Positions 6,384 through 6,415 of a stretch of 6,415 nt of DNA are shown piece after piece. Position numbers and translations under genes: made by a program. This DNA comes from an uncultured Pseudomonadota bacterium (GTDB lineage Bacteria > Pseudomonadota > Gammaproteobacteria > Burkholderiales > Methylophilaceae). The stretch lies in assembly GCA_903854305.1 (NCBI GenBank), contig CAINWC010000082.1, positions 1-6,415 of the forward strand, written 5' to 3'. Within the stretch, counting starts at the first letter, position 1, and each line of letters starts with the position of its first letter. Below the pieces are notes generated by a model. The model was given only the letters and a program-made list of their open reading frames with translations, was not told the origin of the DNA and ran no database searches.

Positions 6384-6415
6384 ATGGCAACTGATCAAAA
6401 ATATAAGCATATTTC
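6384..6415 (+). CDS. Partial gene start; possibly an IS30-family transposase
   Basis: An ATG at 6384 opens a frame reading MATDQKYKHI, and the final two bases TC force Ser as the next residue, before the window ends. The YKHIS pattern soon after the start resembles the N-terminus of IS30-family transposases (YKxL/IS/T before EER). Ten residues are too few for a firm call. The upstream ribosome site is weak (AGAAA). The AT-rich leader and palindromes just before it fit a regulated mobile-element gene but do not prove it. Confidence 0.3.
   Translation, partial: MATDQKYKHI

Noticed and set aside
1..6415. tRNA, rRNA, CRISPR array or riboswitch
   Set aside because: No cloverleaf, rRNA segment, regularly spaced repeats or recognised riboswitch core was seen on reading both strands.

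Overview
The window comes from a bacterial genome, most likely a proteobacterium (perhaps a betaproteobacterium). This is a guess from protein style and codon use; no housekeeping gene or rRNA fixes the taxonomy. It is an accessory region made of two or three joined pieces. About 1-5115 is moderately GC-balanced with coherent coding. About 5330-6066 is visibly more AT-rich, and the last 160 bases are very AT-rich.

Left piece (18-5114): a divergent four-gene module. On the minus strand, an XRE-type helix-turn-helix regulator (564-938) is followed after 3 bases by an ORF6N-domain protein (18-560). On the plus strand, a 1026-residue protein joins a CHC2 zinc finger, a DnaG/Toprim primase core, a P-loop ATPase and a winged helix (1040-4120). 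It overlaps by 14 bases a tyrosine recombinase with all its catalytic residues (4107-5114). The two arms share a 101-base control region holding a perfect 12-base inverted repeat with overlapping promoter-like boxes on both strands. A compact set of regulator, ORF6N protein, primase-ATPase and recombinase looks like a self-regulated mobile or integrative element. No capsid, conjugation or relaxase gene is visible. The element ends cannot be fixed inside this window.

Middle piece (5115-6066): a gene-free segment with short inverted repeats ends abruptly at the last few residues of an Rhs core (the NTYGYV...DPLGL signature). An uncharacterised Cys/His-rich C-terminal domain follows, then a 103-residue protein placed as its cognate immunity protein would be. 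This is an orphan Rhs tip: toxin-like end plus immunity candidate without the Rhs shell.

Right piece (6067-6415): mostly non-coding. It holds one doubtful 55-residue GTG-start ORF, a bulged hairpin, an AT-rich stretch with a consensus -10 box, two palindromes (one a perfect 18-mer), and the first 10-11 codons of a gene running off the edge, whose start resembles IS30-family transposases.
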